The notes under the pieces: generated by a model
The model's database searches: none
Told to the model about the DNA's origin: nothing
The model's input: only the letters and a program-made list of their open reading frames with translations
Translations under genes and position numbers: made by a program
Part shown: positions 53,544 through 62,165 of the stretch, piece after piece
Position numbering within the stretch: the first letter of the stretch is position 1
How the letters are laid out: each line of letters opens with the position of its first letter
Assembly (NCBI GenBank): GCA_947625905.1
Contig: CANQQJ010000016.1
Location: 1-64,000 of the forward strand
Direction: 5' to 3'
DNA length: 64,000 bases
Origin: an uncultured Clostridia bacterium
GTDB taxonomy: Bacteria; Bacillota; Clostridia; Monoglobales; Monoglobaceae

Positions 53544-53837
53544 TTATTTAACCGTTGCCAAACTGCGCGCACGTTCCTCGGCGTTTTTCATATCCGTCGC
53601 TACCTTTCGGATCGTCGACGCAACCTTTCTGACATCAGAGGCCTCTCGAGTAATCTTATCCCGAAGCGTTTGTGATTTGCTGCAAAACATCTGTGAATTT
53701 TCGCTCTCCCAATTGCTCCTGATATTGTTTTCACATGACTCAAGACTGCCGGTCGCGACTCTGCTCAGCTGCTCGGCCAGCCTGTCAAGCTTGTCGGCGC
53801 TTCTCATTGCCCTCGAATATGTAAAATCAATATTCAT
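53544..53837 (-). CDS. WXG100-like protein with altered turn (WES)
   Basis: 97 residues from the ATG behind AAAGGA. The helical hairpin is like WXG100, but the turn reads NWESENSQ, with Ser in place of Gly. The C-terminal helix (ASDVRKVASTIRKVATDMKN) lacks a clear YxxxD/E signal. It may be a partner that dimerises with a signal-bearing protein. An N-terminal extension to 53936 has no RBS. Confidence 0.75.
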   Translation of the reverse strand: MNIDFTYSRAMRSADKLDRLAEQLSRVATGSLESCENNIRSNWESENSQMFCSKSQTLRDKITREASDVRKVASTIRKVATDMKNAEERARSLATVK

Positions 53838-53945
53838 AATAAATCGTCCTTTCTCAATAAAATATCGATTAATATTTAATACCTGTATTTTGGCCGCTCC
53901 GCTTAAAATCAAATACCACCCGGCGTACCGCGTCAAACAGCGGCT

Positions 53946-54260
53946 CTATGACAGCACATCCGACGGAAGCTCGCTTGATTCCGAAGCCGCTGTACTCTCT
54001 GTCTGTTGATACACGCCCGCGATCTTGCGCAGACTGTCTATATGTTTTTTCCAGCGCTCGGTAATTCCGCTGACATCCGTTTCTATCGATGAGTAAAGCT
54101 GTCTGTGCTTGTCCGCGGCTGCGCCGGTCCAATACGATCTCGATCCGTCCAGCGTGTTCTTTACCTGCTCAAACTGGTTCTTCAAGTTTCCGACCACAGA
54201 CTCGATCGCCTGGGCCTGCGCATTCAGCGCCTCTGTGCTCACTTTTATTCTGTCAGGCAT
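53946..54260 (-). CDS. WXG100 family protein
   Basis: 104 residues, turn SYWTGAAADK, C-terminal YQQTES and an acidic tail. SD GGAGGTGA. Helical, no membrane segment. The first helix (EALNAQAQAIESVVGNLKNQ) has the usual heptad spacing. Confidence 0.88.
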   Translation of the reverse strand: MPDRIKVSTEALNAQAQAIESVVGNLKNQFEQVKNTLDGSRSYWTGAAADKHRQLYSSIETDVSGITERWKKHIDSLRKIAGVYQQTESTAASESSELPSDVLS

Positions 54261-54280
54261 TTATTTCACCTCCGAAACGC

Positions 54281-54583
54281 TTAAACCTGAATTGACTGAA
54301 CTTCCCCCGCGACCGTGCGCTCGCAGGACTCATATTCTCTTTGTGCTTCTTCAAGCTTTTGCATAATTGTGTTAATTTCCTCAACAACCTCCATCAAGCG
54401 GTCACGGTCTGTTTGAGCGGAATTTACAAACGTGTCATGGGCGTCGCCCTCCCACATTGTGTTAAGACCGTTAATACCGTCAAACATCGAATCGATATTT
54501 GACTTCATAGAAGAGGCGATCTGTCCGATTTCCGACGCTGCGCTCCCTATCTGTGTTGTTGATACGCGAATTCTGTCTGCCAT
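54281..54583 (-). CDS. WXG100 family protein (EsxA-like)
   Basis: 100 residues, turn TMWEGDAHD, C-terminal REYESCE which fits YxxxD/E. It is directly after the YukD-like gene, the usual place for the primary EsxA-like substrate. SD AGGAGATGA before the ATG. Confidence 0.9.
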   Translation of the reverse strand: MADRIRVSTTQIGSAASEIGQIASSMKSNIDSMFDGINGLNTMWEGDAHDTFVNSAQTDRDRLMEVVEEINTIMQKLEEAQREYESCERTVAGEVQSIQV

Positions 54584-54605
54584 AAAATCATCTCCTGTTT
54601 TTATT

Positions 54606-54854
54606 TTAAAGCAACATAAGCCGACTGCCTGTCACTATTCCGTTTTCATTGAGAGTCAGATCCGGACGTATATTTTTCTTGCTGTCAATACAGCACAAAA
54701 GCAGCTGCCCGCTGTCTTTTACGTCCGGGTACCGTTCCTTTTGGCATATCATCACAGCTATTTCCTCAATAATAAGAGCCGTGGTCGTGTTTTCATCAAC
54801 ATTAAAATCATAGGTTTTCTCAAGCGCCGGCAAAAACACGTCAACAGTTATCAT
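54606..54854 (-). CDS. EsaB/YukD-like ubiquitin-fold protein
   Basis: 82 residues. The pattern ITVDVFLPALEKTYDFNVDE, then QLLLC and the C-terminal GIVTGSRLMLL match the beta-grasp YukD/EsaB proteins, which regulate or assist firmicute T7SS. It begins 6 bases after essC ends, behind GGGAGGT. Confidence 0.85.
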   Translation of the reverse strand: MITVDVFLPALEKTYDFNVDENTTTALIIEEIAVMICQKERYPDVKDSGQLLLCCIDSKKNIRPDLTLNENGIVTGSRLMLL

Positions 54855-54860
54855 AATAAT

Positions 54861-57800
54861 CTACCTCCCAAACATAGGTATCACATATCTCTTTATTTCC
54901 GTCTCGCCGACATCGGGAGCAATATATACAATTCCGGGCCTCATAATTTTGCTCTGCTCCGCAAAAGGCAGCGCCGAAAAATCAAATACGCGCTGTCCCG
55001 CGGGGTTTCCGCCGTGAAGGGCTCCCGCGGCGTCATCCAGCAAATTGGAAAAGGTCTTGTTGCCCGCCATTCGGTTCACATCATCAAGATCGATCTCGAA
55101 AATAAATGCTATATTATGGCCGCGACCCTTTTCGGTAATGTTTTCCATAAATCCGCGCATATCACCCTGTTTGACATTTTCGGAGTCATATATGGTTTTC
55201 ACATAGTCGGCAAGGTTGGTTATGAATATATATTTCTGGTCCATCTCCCGCATTTTTTCATATATTTCATCCTCGGTGCAGCCGTCTGATATAAGCTGCC
55301 TCTTGAGCTTGTTTCTCTTAACAAACTCCGGTATCATATTTTTCCAAAAATCGTATAAATCCTTATAATCCGTTATCCTGCGCATATCTCCGTCAAACTG
55401 TCCCGTTAGCTTGTTCTGCGTATCAATAACCGTAACGTCGGCTTTTTTAAGCAGCGCTGACGCAAGCATGATCTTGAACGTGTTGCTCTTGCCACTGCGG
55501 CTCCTGCCGGCAAGACAATAAGAAAATGTTTGGCTGAGATCCACGCTGCCGACTGACGCGTCGCGCATATTGTATCCGAACGGAAGTCTCCGTTTGTCCG
55601 CTGACAAACGAATAAACTCCTCGTTTTCTATCAATCCTGACCAGACCGGTTTTTCCGGAATAACCGGAATAGGTCTCGCTCTGCGACCCTTCCAATTCGC
55701 GTTGATTTTTTCGCAGATCTCGGTTATATGTTTGTTCCTCTCATAGTCGTCCGCGGCTCTCTCCGCGATAGCCGTCTGAAATTCCAGAAAGCTACCCTCC
55801 ACGTCCGTTATGCCGCGTCCTTTTATTCCCGCTTCGGGCAGAACCTCAAATTTCAGCGAATGCAAAACCTCGCCGTATTTGTATTTGTCGCCCATCTCAA
55901 GACAAACAACTTTTTTTATGTAGTCCGCGATCCGATTTGGCAGCTCGGATGATCCGAAGCCACCCGAAGAAATAATCAAAAATATCCCGTAAGCCGCGCC
56001 GTCACGGGCAAGCGCCATTACGTCCCTGTCGTACGCGTCGCCGGTTTTTTCGCGAAACGCGGCATAATTGTCAATAAAAATCAACATCGCAGGCATTTTG
56101 ACACCGTTCGCTTTTACGAATTGAGCATAGCTTCCGCTTTTGAGCACAGCCTTTCGCTCGTTTATATTCTTTTTCACCATAGTGAAGAACTTGCTTATTT
56201 TCTCTCCGTCATTTTCATACATGATGCCTCCCACATGCGGCAAAGGCTCGAATACCGAAAGCATCTTATTGCTGAAGTCCAGGGCATAAATATTGATATG
56301 ATCCGGAGAATATTTGTTTATCAAAGAAAATATCAATGTTTGCATAAATGTGCTCTTTCCGCTTACAACCGTTCCGCATATCGCGTGATGGCCGTCTCTT
56401 GATATATTTATGTTAAGCGGATATTGAGCCTGGTTAACGGGATCATCACAAAGTCCGACAATGGCCTCTATGCTCCAATCGCCAGAGGCCTGTCTGTCGC
56501 CCGGATCGTTGTTGTATCCCTCGATTTCCGCCAAAGTTATACTGTCACTCAGCGCGGGCAGCCACAGCTCCACATTATTTTCAAAGCCGTTGACTTCGGC
56601 GACCGTTTTCAAATATTCAACGATCGCGTCAAGCTGAGTTTTTTCTTTTGCCTCAGGCAGTTTCTTACCCGATGCCGCAGCCGAGTTATATATCTGCTTG
56701 ACCAAATCAGGATCGAAAAAATTAATATTTCCCGTCTCGGCATACCAAAATCTTATATAACCCTCAAGTCTGCTGCCATTATAAACTGAACGCGGATAGT
56801 CAAAATGCCGCTCTTCAATATTGCTGAAGATCTCACTTATAAGGAAATCAAGTGAGAGCGCAGGATTTTTAATAGCATCAATTACAGCAGGGCCTTCTTT
56901 TTCGAGTGTTTCTCCAATAATGTCCGACAGTTTTACAAGCCATTCCGTCTTTCGCGCGGTTTTGTTCCGTATTTTGGTTCGGTTTCCAACCAGAGCGGCC
57001 TTTCCCGTAGTGTCGATCATGGTCGCAAGAGATTTTTCCTTGCCTATTTCGTTCTCATTGTATTCGCCGCCGCTGTAACCCGACTGGAAAAGTTCGAATA
57101 TCTCGTCGTTTCCCACCTGCAGGTAACATCTGCCCGCTTGGGTAATATAAGCGGCGTCAGGCTTGTGAAGCATGTCGTTGCTGTCCTGCCTGTCCTGCAC
57201 TCTGAGACAAAGTTTAAATTTTGAGTTACTCCATATATTGTCATCAACTGTGCCGCTCGGCTTCTGAGTCGCCAAAATCAAATGAACGCCCAGACTTCGT
57301 CCTATCTGCGCCACGCTTATAAGCTCGCGCATAAAGTCGGGTTCTTCGCGTTTGAGCTCGGCAAACTCATCGATTATTATGATCAAATGCGGCACCGGCA
57401 TTTCGGCGTCATTGTTTTTTAGCAGCCTTGTGTAAGCGTTTATGTTATTGACGCCAAACTGTCCGAAAAGCCTCTGTCTGCGCTTGCACTCGCTTTTTAT
57501 CGAAACCATGGCTCTGTATATTTGGTTGCCCGACAAGTTGGTTATTTTTCCCGCCAAATGAGGCAGATCCGAAAACAGGTTTGCCATGCCTCCGCCTTTA
57601 AAATCAATTATAAAAAACGCTACGTCGATAGGACTGTACTCAATCGCCAAAGAAAGGATATATGTCTGAAGAGTTTCGCTTTTTCCCGATCCTGTTGTTC
57701 CGGCAACAAGCCCGTGCGGGCCGTGATATTTTTCGTGTATATCAAGATAGCATCCGACTCCGCCGGCTTTTATGCCCACCATAGCCTTCATTGAATCATA

Positions 57801-59834
57801 GGTCCTGCTCTTTCTCCATCTGTCATAAACTTTAAATTCTTCAAGAGAAGAGACATTGTACATCTCAAAAAAGTCCAAACCGTTTGGCAGTTCTCCGCCG
57901 CTCTCGGCCTGACTTACTCTGATATCCGATATACGTCTTGAAAACTCATCGGCAGCCTTCAGTGAGATCTCATCAAAAGCCACGCTGATCCTATCGTTAA
58001 CATTGGCTTGTATATCACATATTCCGCAGAACTCCTCATCATCCTGTATAATGTAATTACATTGATTGGGCAAATCGTCGCAGGTGTCCGCCAATATAAC
58101 GGCAGACACGCCGCAATCCACATCTTCATTAAAAATATATTTTGACAGAGCATCGCCTTCCAAAAGCTCGGTCGAATCGATTATCATTACATAATACGGT
58201 ATTTCAATTTTTTCTGAACTGCCGTTATTATTCTCAAGTCTGTTCCTGAGATGACCGCTCAGTTCATATATAACATCGCCCTTTTCGTTTTCATCAAAGG
58301 CAACATAACGAATTTTCCTGTCATTCGCCCAAGTATGAGGGATCCATTTTATAAAATTCCACGGTTCCGCGTCTTTTTTTCCGCTGTGTAAAAATACTAT
58401 TTTCACATCGGTATAACAATTGTTGGCCGCGATCTGGCAAACAATATTACGGGCTATTTTTATGTTTCGGCCGTTTTTACCCACAACTCCGACATACTTT
58501 CTTTTAAGCAGGTCAACGCATATCGGCACGTTTTTTAGTCTGGCATAACTTTCCGCGATTTTTCTCGGTTCCGATGCGAGGCTGTCGTTAATCAACGAAA
58601 ACTTTTCCTTCGGAGTTTTAATATTGACCTGAAACGGCACATCACCCAAGCCGATCCTCACACACAAAAAATCCTCATGAGTGACATTTCTGTTCCAAAG
58701 CTCAGATGTTTTTACAGAAAAAGAACAACATGTATGAGCGGATGGATACATTTTGTGCATTATTTTATAATTTTCATCATAAAGCACACTGATCTTATCC
58801 GCCATTTTGCGAAGATACACACCGTATGCATTTACTCTGTGCATTTCCTCCTCGCGCGCGACCTTTTTAGAATATTTTAAATTTACAAGAGCCCAGATCA
58901 CTCCTATCAGCGCTGATGAAACGGCTGTCACTATTCCGGTATACATAAATGGGCTAACTCCGCCCTGAGTATTCATCGCGCTGATAGCCAGCATACAGCC
59001 GAACACCATGGGAAGCGCCATAGTGAGTGATGGGCCGATAGTCAACAACATCGGCCGTTTTTCCATTCGACGCATCGATGGCGGCGGTTCTATCTCTATT
59101 TCTTCATCATTCAGCTTAAGCATATTTCTGGGCGAACGGTGGAATATCTTACTCGCATCATCACTAATATGCTTGGACGGATGTTTCTTTATTTTATTCA
59201 CGCTCGGTGAGACCTTGCGCAAGTCTTTCTCATTGACTGAAAATACATTGTCGAACGATAAGATCGCAAGAACATCATTCAAATATAGAATTTTTAATCC
59301 GAAAATATTAACGCACTCGCCGTATTTCAGCTCGGTTCTGTCGTAAATACGGTTGTAGCCGATAAAAACGCCGTTTATGCCCACGCCTTCGACATAGCAT
59401 TTTCCGTTTGAAAAATACAAATTAGCGTGCAGTTTTGACACAAGACCGAGGTTATCATATCGAATTGAATTAAGACGTCCGCTGCCTATTGTCAGCGTAT
59501 CCGAATTAAATCTGTATTTTAAAAATACAGGAAAATCCTCCTTTGACTCGCTTATAATTACAGATAACTGAACACCGTTTTTGGTTATGAGTCTGAGCAG
59601 ATCACCGTTTTGCAGCGTTTGATTAAAATAACTGTCCCCATTTTTAATTATACTGTAATTGTCTGTTTCAACAAATCTCCAGTTATCATCCAACACTTCC
59701 AGTTCAATTACAATATTCTCGGGCAAAGAAAACTCCTTCCCAGCAAGCATAATCCTATAATCGGAATTGCTGAGAACCGGAAGATTGAAGTATCTGAATG
59801 CTTTTTTTGTGTATACAGATATTATATAACTCAT
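54861..59834 (-). CDS. essC: EssC-type T7SS membrane ATPase
   Basis: 1657 residues. An FHA domain (about 105-200) is followed by two membrane helices (about 270-320). Three FtsK/SpoIIIE-like ATPase domains follow: D1 with GTTGSGKSET near 711 and Walker B LIIIIDEFAEL near 823, D2 with GTVVSGKSTF near 1158, and D3 with AGRSRSGKSNT near 1446. D2 and D3 have weaker Walker B motifs (LIFIDNYA and IFITNLAD). EssC is the motor and channel of T7SS and recognises substrates by its C-terminal ATPases. SD GGAGGG before the ATG. First gene of the T7SS cluster. The promoter is not obvious in the present orientation (see the inverted repeats at 59893 and 61246). Confidence 0.96.
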   Translation of the reverse strand: MSYIISVYTKKAFRYFNLPVLSNSDYRIMLAGKEFSLPENIVIELEVLDDNWRFVETDNYSIIKNGDSYFNQTLQNGDLLRLITKNGVQLSVIISESKEDFPVFLKYRFNSDTLTIGSGRLNSIRYDNLGLVSKLHANLYFSNGKCYVEGVGINGVFIGYNRIYDRTELKYGECVNIFGLKILYLNDVLAILSFDNVFSVNEKDLRKVSPSVNKIKKHPSKHISDDASKIFHRSPRNMLKLNDEEIEIEPPPSMRRMEKRPMLLTIGPSLTMALPMVFGCMLAISAMNTQGGVSPFMYTGIVTAVSSALIGVIWALVNLKYSKKVAREEEMHRVNAYGVYLRKMADKISVLYDENYKIMHKMYPSAHTCCSFSVKTSELWNRNVTHEDFLCVRIGLGDVPFQVNIKTPKEKFSLINDSLASEPRKIAESYARLKNVPICVDLLKRKYVGVVGKNGRNIKIARNIVCQIAANNCYTDVKIVFLHSGKKDAEPWNFIKWIPHTWANDRKIRYVAFDENEKGDVIYELSGHLRNRLENNNGSSEKIEIPYYVMIIDSTELLEGDALSKYIFNEDVDCGVSAVILADTCDDLPNQCNYIIQDDEEFCGICDIQANVNDRISVAFDEISLKAADEFSRRISDIRVSQAESGGELPNGLDFFEMYNVSSLEEFKVYDRWRKSRTYDSMKAMVGIKAGGVGCYLDIHEKYHGPHGLVAGTTGSGKSETLQTYILSLAIEYSPIDVAFFIIDFKGGGMANLFSDLPHLAGKITNLSGNQIYRAMVSIKSECKRRQRLFGQFGVNNINAYTRLLKNNDAEMPVPHLIIIIDEFAELKREEPDFMRELISVAQIGRSLGVHLILATQKPSGTVDDNIWSNSKFKLCLRVQDRQDSNDMLHKPDAAYITQAGRCYLQVGNDEIFELFQSGYSGGEYNENEIGKEKSLATMIDTTGKAALVGNRTKIRNKTARKTEWLVKLSDIIGETLEKEGPAVIDAIKNPALSLDFLISEIFSNIEERHFDYPRSVYNGSRLEGYIRFWYAETGNINFFDPDLVKQIYNSAAASGKKLPEAKEKTQLDAIVEYLKTVAEVNGFENNVELWLPALSDSITLAEIEGYNNDPGDRQASGDWSIEAIVGLCDDPVNQAQYPLNINISRDGHHAICGTVVSGKSTFMQTLIFSLINKYSPDHINIYALDFSNKMLSVFEPLPHVGGIMYENDGEKISKFFTMVKKNINERKAVLKSGSYAQFVKANGVKMPAMLIFIDNYAAFREKTGDAYDRDVMALARDGAAYGIFLIISSGGFGSSELPNRIADYIKKVVCLEMGDKYKYGEVLHSLKFEVLPEAGIKGRGITDVEGSFLEFQTAIAERAADDYERNKHITEICEKINANWKGRRARPIPVIPEKPVWSGLIENEEFIRLSADKRRLPFGYNMRDASVGSVDLSQTFSYCLAGRSRSGKSNTFKIMLASALLKKADVTVIDTQNKLTGQFDGDMRRITDYKDLYDFWKNMIPEFVKRNKLKRQLISDGCTEDEIYEKMREMDQKYIFITNLADYVKTIYDSENVKQGDMRGFMENITEKGRGHNIAFIFEIDLDDVNRMAGNKTFSNLLDDAAGALHGGNPAGQRVFDFSALPFAEQSKIMRPGIVYIAPDVGETEIKRYVIPMFGR

Positions 59835-59892
59835 TGTCCCTCCGCATATTTATCGGCATATATGAAAAAAATATACTATATGAGCAAATTTC

Positions 59893-59918
59893 TCGCAAAA
59901 CTCTAATGTTTTGCGAAA
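59893..59918. repeat. left inverted repeat of proposed invertible segment
   Basis: The core is TCGCAAAAC-TCTAAT-GTTTTGCGA plus two A. The 9-bp arms are perfect complements around a 6-bp asymmetric spacer, the shape of a tyrosine-recombinase crossover site. The exact reverse complement is at 61246-61271. It lies 59 bases upstream of the essC start codon. Confidence 0.85.
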
Positions 59919-59982
59919 TAAGGTTCAAAAATCAAATAGAACCGGACTTTCCATACAAATTTGACCAGAATATTTACGGTGA

Positions 59983-61056
59983 TTAAATTATTTCCTCAAA
60001 TTTTGCCATGCTGTTCCTTTTGTGTTCATCGAGAGAATGAGCGTAAATCCTTAATGTAACGGTCGCGTCGGCGTGACCCAGTATTTCGCTTAATGTTTTA
60101 ACATCAAATCCAAGCTCCAGCGCGCGGACACTGAATGTGTGGCGCAGAGTATGCGCGTTGGCATACCGTACACCGGCGCGCAATAATATTTTCTTATATT
60201 GATATTGAAATGTCCTCGTGTCCATTGCATGATAATTGGTATGAAGCACATATACGGATTGCCGCAGTTTCCACGCTGTTTTAAGTTTAATAAATAAACA
60301 TTGCGGTATGGGTATCTTGCGCTTAGAAGTCTCGCTCTTCGGCGGCAGTTCACGCAAGACGGATCTGCCGTCAACAGTCACTCGCTGCAGTGTTCTGTTT
60401 ATATACATATTCTTGTTTTTAAAGTCAATGTCGCTCCATTTCAAACCGCATACCTCGCCTATGCGAAGTCCTGCATAAAGGCATATCAAAATCCCTATAT
60501 CATTTGGATTTTTCTCAATATTTAGGGTATTTTCAATCTGCTTCTGTTCTTCTCGCGAGAACGCTGTAACCTCGTTACGCTTAATCTTAGGCAAGTCAAT
60601 ATCAAGCCATATAGGAGCGATATAATTTTCCTTATTGGCTTTTTTAAGCGTTTCACGTAAAAAAGAAAAAATTCCCTTAATTGTTGACGGAGATATGTGA
60701 GACAGAGAATTAACAAACGCTTGTATTATCTCACTGTTCATCTTACACAAAGCTATATTTCCGAAAAACGGCTTAATATGGTTTTTAATATATCTCTCAT
60801 AAATCTTGTACGTACCTATTTTTAATCTGTCTCCCTGTGATTTAAGATATTCTTCCGCCCACGAAACAAATGATATAGCTACGGGCTTAATTTTTTCCGA
60901 CTCAACTCGGCTTTTCATTTTCATCTTAACCTCGGTATATGATTTACCATATATTGACTTATATATAGCCTTGCCGGCAGCGTTATACGTCGTGATATAG
61001 CGGCCTTCCCATCTGTTATCTTTACGTTTATAAATGTTTTCACCTTTTCTCGGCAT
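59983..61056 (-). CDS. tyrosine recombinase, proposed invertase of T7SS promoter segment
   Basis: 357 residues from the ATG behind CAGGAGGA. A longer frame to 61152 lacks an RBS. The SAM-like core-binding domain spans about 60-145. The catalytic domain has the Arg in LYAGLRIGEVCGLKW, HTLRHTFSV, ILGHADATVT and the Tyr in RIYAHSLDE, so it should be active. It lies wholly inside the segment bounded by the two 26-bp inverted repeats, 65 bases from the left and 190 from the right. Its own promoter also lies inside. It could alternatively be the integrase of the mobilizable element at 61.5-64 kb, but true att sites would be direct repeats. Confidence 0.9.
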   Translation of the reverse strand: MPRKGENIYKRKDNRWEGRYITTYNAAGKAIYKSIYGKSYTEVKMKMKSRVESEKIKPVAISFVSWAEEYLKSQGDRLKIGTYKIYERYIKNHIKPFFGNIALCKMNSEIIQAFVNSLSHISPSTIKGIFSFLRETLKKANKENYIAPIWLDIDLPKIKRNEVTAFSREEQKQIENTLNIEKNPNDIGILICLYAGLRIGEVCGLKWSDIDFKNKNMYINRTLQRVTVDGRSVLRELPPKSETSKRKIPIPQCLFIKLKTAWKLRQSVYVLHTNYHAMDTRTFQYQYKKILLRAGVRYANAHTLRHTFSVRALELGFDVKTLSEILGHADATVTLRIYAHSLDEHKRNSMAKFEEII

Positions 61057-61099
61057 TTTCTTGTCCTCCTGTACCACTAATTTGACGGTAAATAAGTTA

Positions 61100-61105
61100 A
61101 TTATA
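61100..61105 (-). promoter_or_regulatory. -10 of recombinase promoter
   Basis: On the minus strand TGATATAAT is an extended -10 about 45 bases before the recombinase ATG. The -35 is weak (TGTAAA-like). Transcription would stay within the bounded segment and read toward essC through the left repeat. Confidence 0.55.
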
Positions 61106-61191
61106 TCAAAAAAACGAATGATTTTACATTTTGCACAAAAATATTTCGACAAAATTATGTATTTTAAACAAACAAAATCACCAAAAATTTA

Positions 61192-61220
61192 TTGTACTTT
61201 TTGTTCAATTATGCTATAAT
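61192..61220 (+). promoter_or_regulatory. strong outward promoter inside proposed invertible segment
   Basis: TTGTAC (61192-61197), a 17-bp spacer ending in TGC, and TATAAT (61215-61220): a consensus -10 with extended TG. It fires rightward through the right repeat, away from the T7SS, and meets the hairpin at 61286. If the segment inverted, it would point at essC with a leader of about 110 bases. Confidence 0.8.
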
Positions 61221-61245
61221 AAAACAAAATATGGTGAAATTTGTC

Positions 61246-61271
61246 TTTCGCAAAACATTAGAGTTTTGCGA
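61246..61271. repeat. right inverted repeat of proposed invertible segment
   Basis: The perfect reverse complement of 59893-59918, with the spacer reading ATTAGA. It lies between the outward promoter and the terminator hairpin. The region 61057-61549 holds no gene. Confidence 0.85.
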
Positions 61272-61285
61272 AAATTTTAGATATT

Positions 61286-61321
61286 AAACCGCTGATTTCA
61301 TAAGAGTGAGATTGGCGGTTT
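61286..61321 (+). terminator. terminator facing the outward promoter
   Basis: The RNA folds into a 16-bp stem with several G-U pairs (AAACCGCUGAUUUCAU against GUGAGAUUGGCGGUUU) and an AAGA loop, followed by UCUG and later a U-run. It would stop transcripts from the 61192 promoter in the present orientation. Confidence 0.6.
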
Positions 61322-61549
61322 TCTGTTGCTTTTTCAGGTAATATTCCGTTTATGTCAAAAAACAAACGATACATTTTTAAATTTGTAATGTAATAATAAA
61401 ACCTGCAATTTTTCTATTTACATCGTTTTATTTCTTATTTTTATTTAATTATATCAGATATATTCCGTTATAGCAATGGTTTTTGAGGATTTATTCTAAC
61501 ATTTCCATAAAATATATCGTGTATAATATGATAAAAGGAAGTGTTTATT

Positions 61550-61861
61550 TTGTATGAAAAAGAATTTTCACAAAGACTGGCTAAGCTCAGATTACAAAAA
61601 GGTGTTTCTGCGCGCGATATGAGTTTATCTATCGGGCAAAATCCCGGATATATTAATAATATTGAATCGGGTAAAGCCATGCCTTCGATGATGTGCTTTT
61701 TTTATATCTGCGAATATCTTAATATTTCTCCGAGTGAGTTTTTTGATATTAAATCCGAAAATCCCGAAAGACTAAATACTCTCGTTGAAGATTTAAAACA
61801 TCTTGACAGCAAACAGTTAGAAAATATCTCTGCAATCGTAAAAGACTTAATAAGAAAATAG
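61550..61861 (+). CDS. XRE-family HTH regulator
   Basis: 103 residues from a TTG at 61550, 8 bases after AAGGAAG; a GTG at 61541 overlaps the SD. The XRE HTH occupies about 8-60 (RLQKGVSARDMSLSIGQNPG, then YINNIESGKAMPSMMCF). The C-terminus is helical. A -10 TATAAT lies at 61522. Likely the regulator of the mobilizable element to the right; an effect on the switch is possible but unsupported. Confidence 0.85.
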   Translation: MYEKEFSQRLAKLRLQKGVSARDMSLSIGQNPGYINNIESGKAMPSMMCFFYICEYLNISPSEFFDIKSENPERLNTLVEDLKHLDSKQLENISAIVKDLIRK

Positions 61862-61902
61862 AATACGATTAATTTATTGCATTACACAATCGTGGACATT
61901 TA

Positions 61903-62160
61903 AAACCTCAATTTTAGGGCTTGACGGACGGGGATATAGGCGGTATTATTTTTGCTTTAAAACTCCGCATTTTTGCGCCGCTTACTGCTGTCTAAATGTC
62001 CATTGTGCGCATAAAAAAATAAGAGCATAACCGATTTGATTTTAGCGGTTATGCTCTTAGTATGAGTGGAACAATAGAACCTCATTTTGAGGGGTTATGG
62101 TATAAGTATATTGCTGCGGCTGTTTTTGGCTTTAAAACCAACGTTTTTACGGCGTTTGCG
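61903..62160. repeat. diverged direct repeat, non-coding
   Basis: Two segments of about 80 bases (near 61900-61985 and 62080-62160) share the order AACCTCAtTTT, AGGG, TTTTTxGCTTTAAAAC and TTTTTxCGxCG with many mismatches. Each begins with a small CCTCA/TGAGG-type stem. They lie after the VLP gene and may be part of the element's 3' untranslated or transfer region. Confidence 0.35.
62020..62059 (-). terminator. terminator of mobC-relaxase-VLP operon
   Basis: A 14-bp stem (TAAGAGCATAACCG with its complement) is followed on the minus strand by seven T. Confidence 0.85.
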
Positions 62161-62165
62161 GAGCC

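Noticed and set aside
59893-61271. The two 26-bp repeats as a pair of ordinary terminators or as attL/attR
   Set aside because: Neither copy is followed by a T-run in the needed direction, and att sites of an integrated element would be direct, not inverted, repeats. Perfect identity over 26 bases including the spacer fits a recombination site better.
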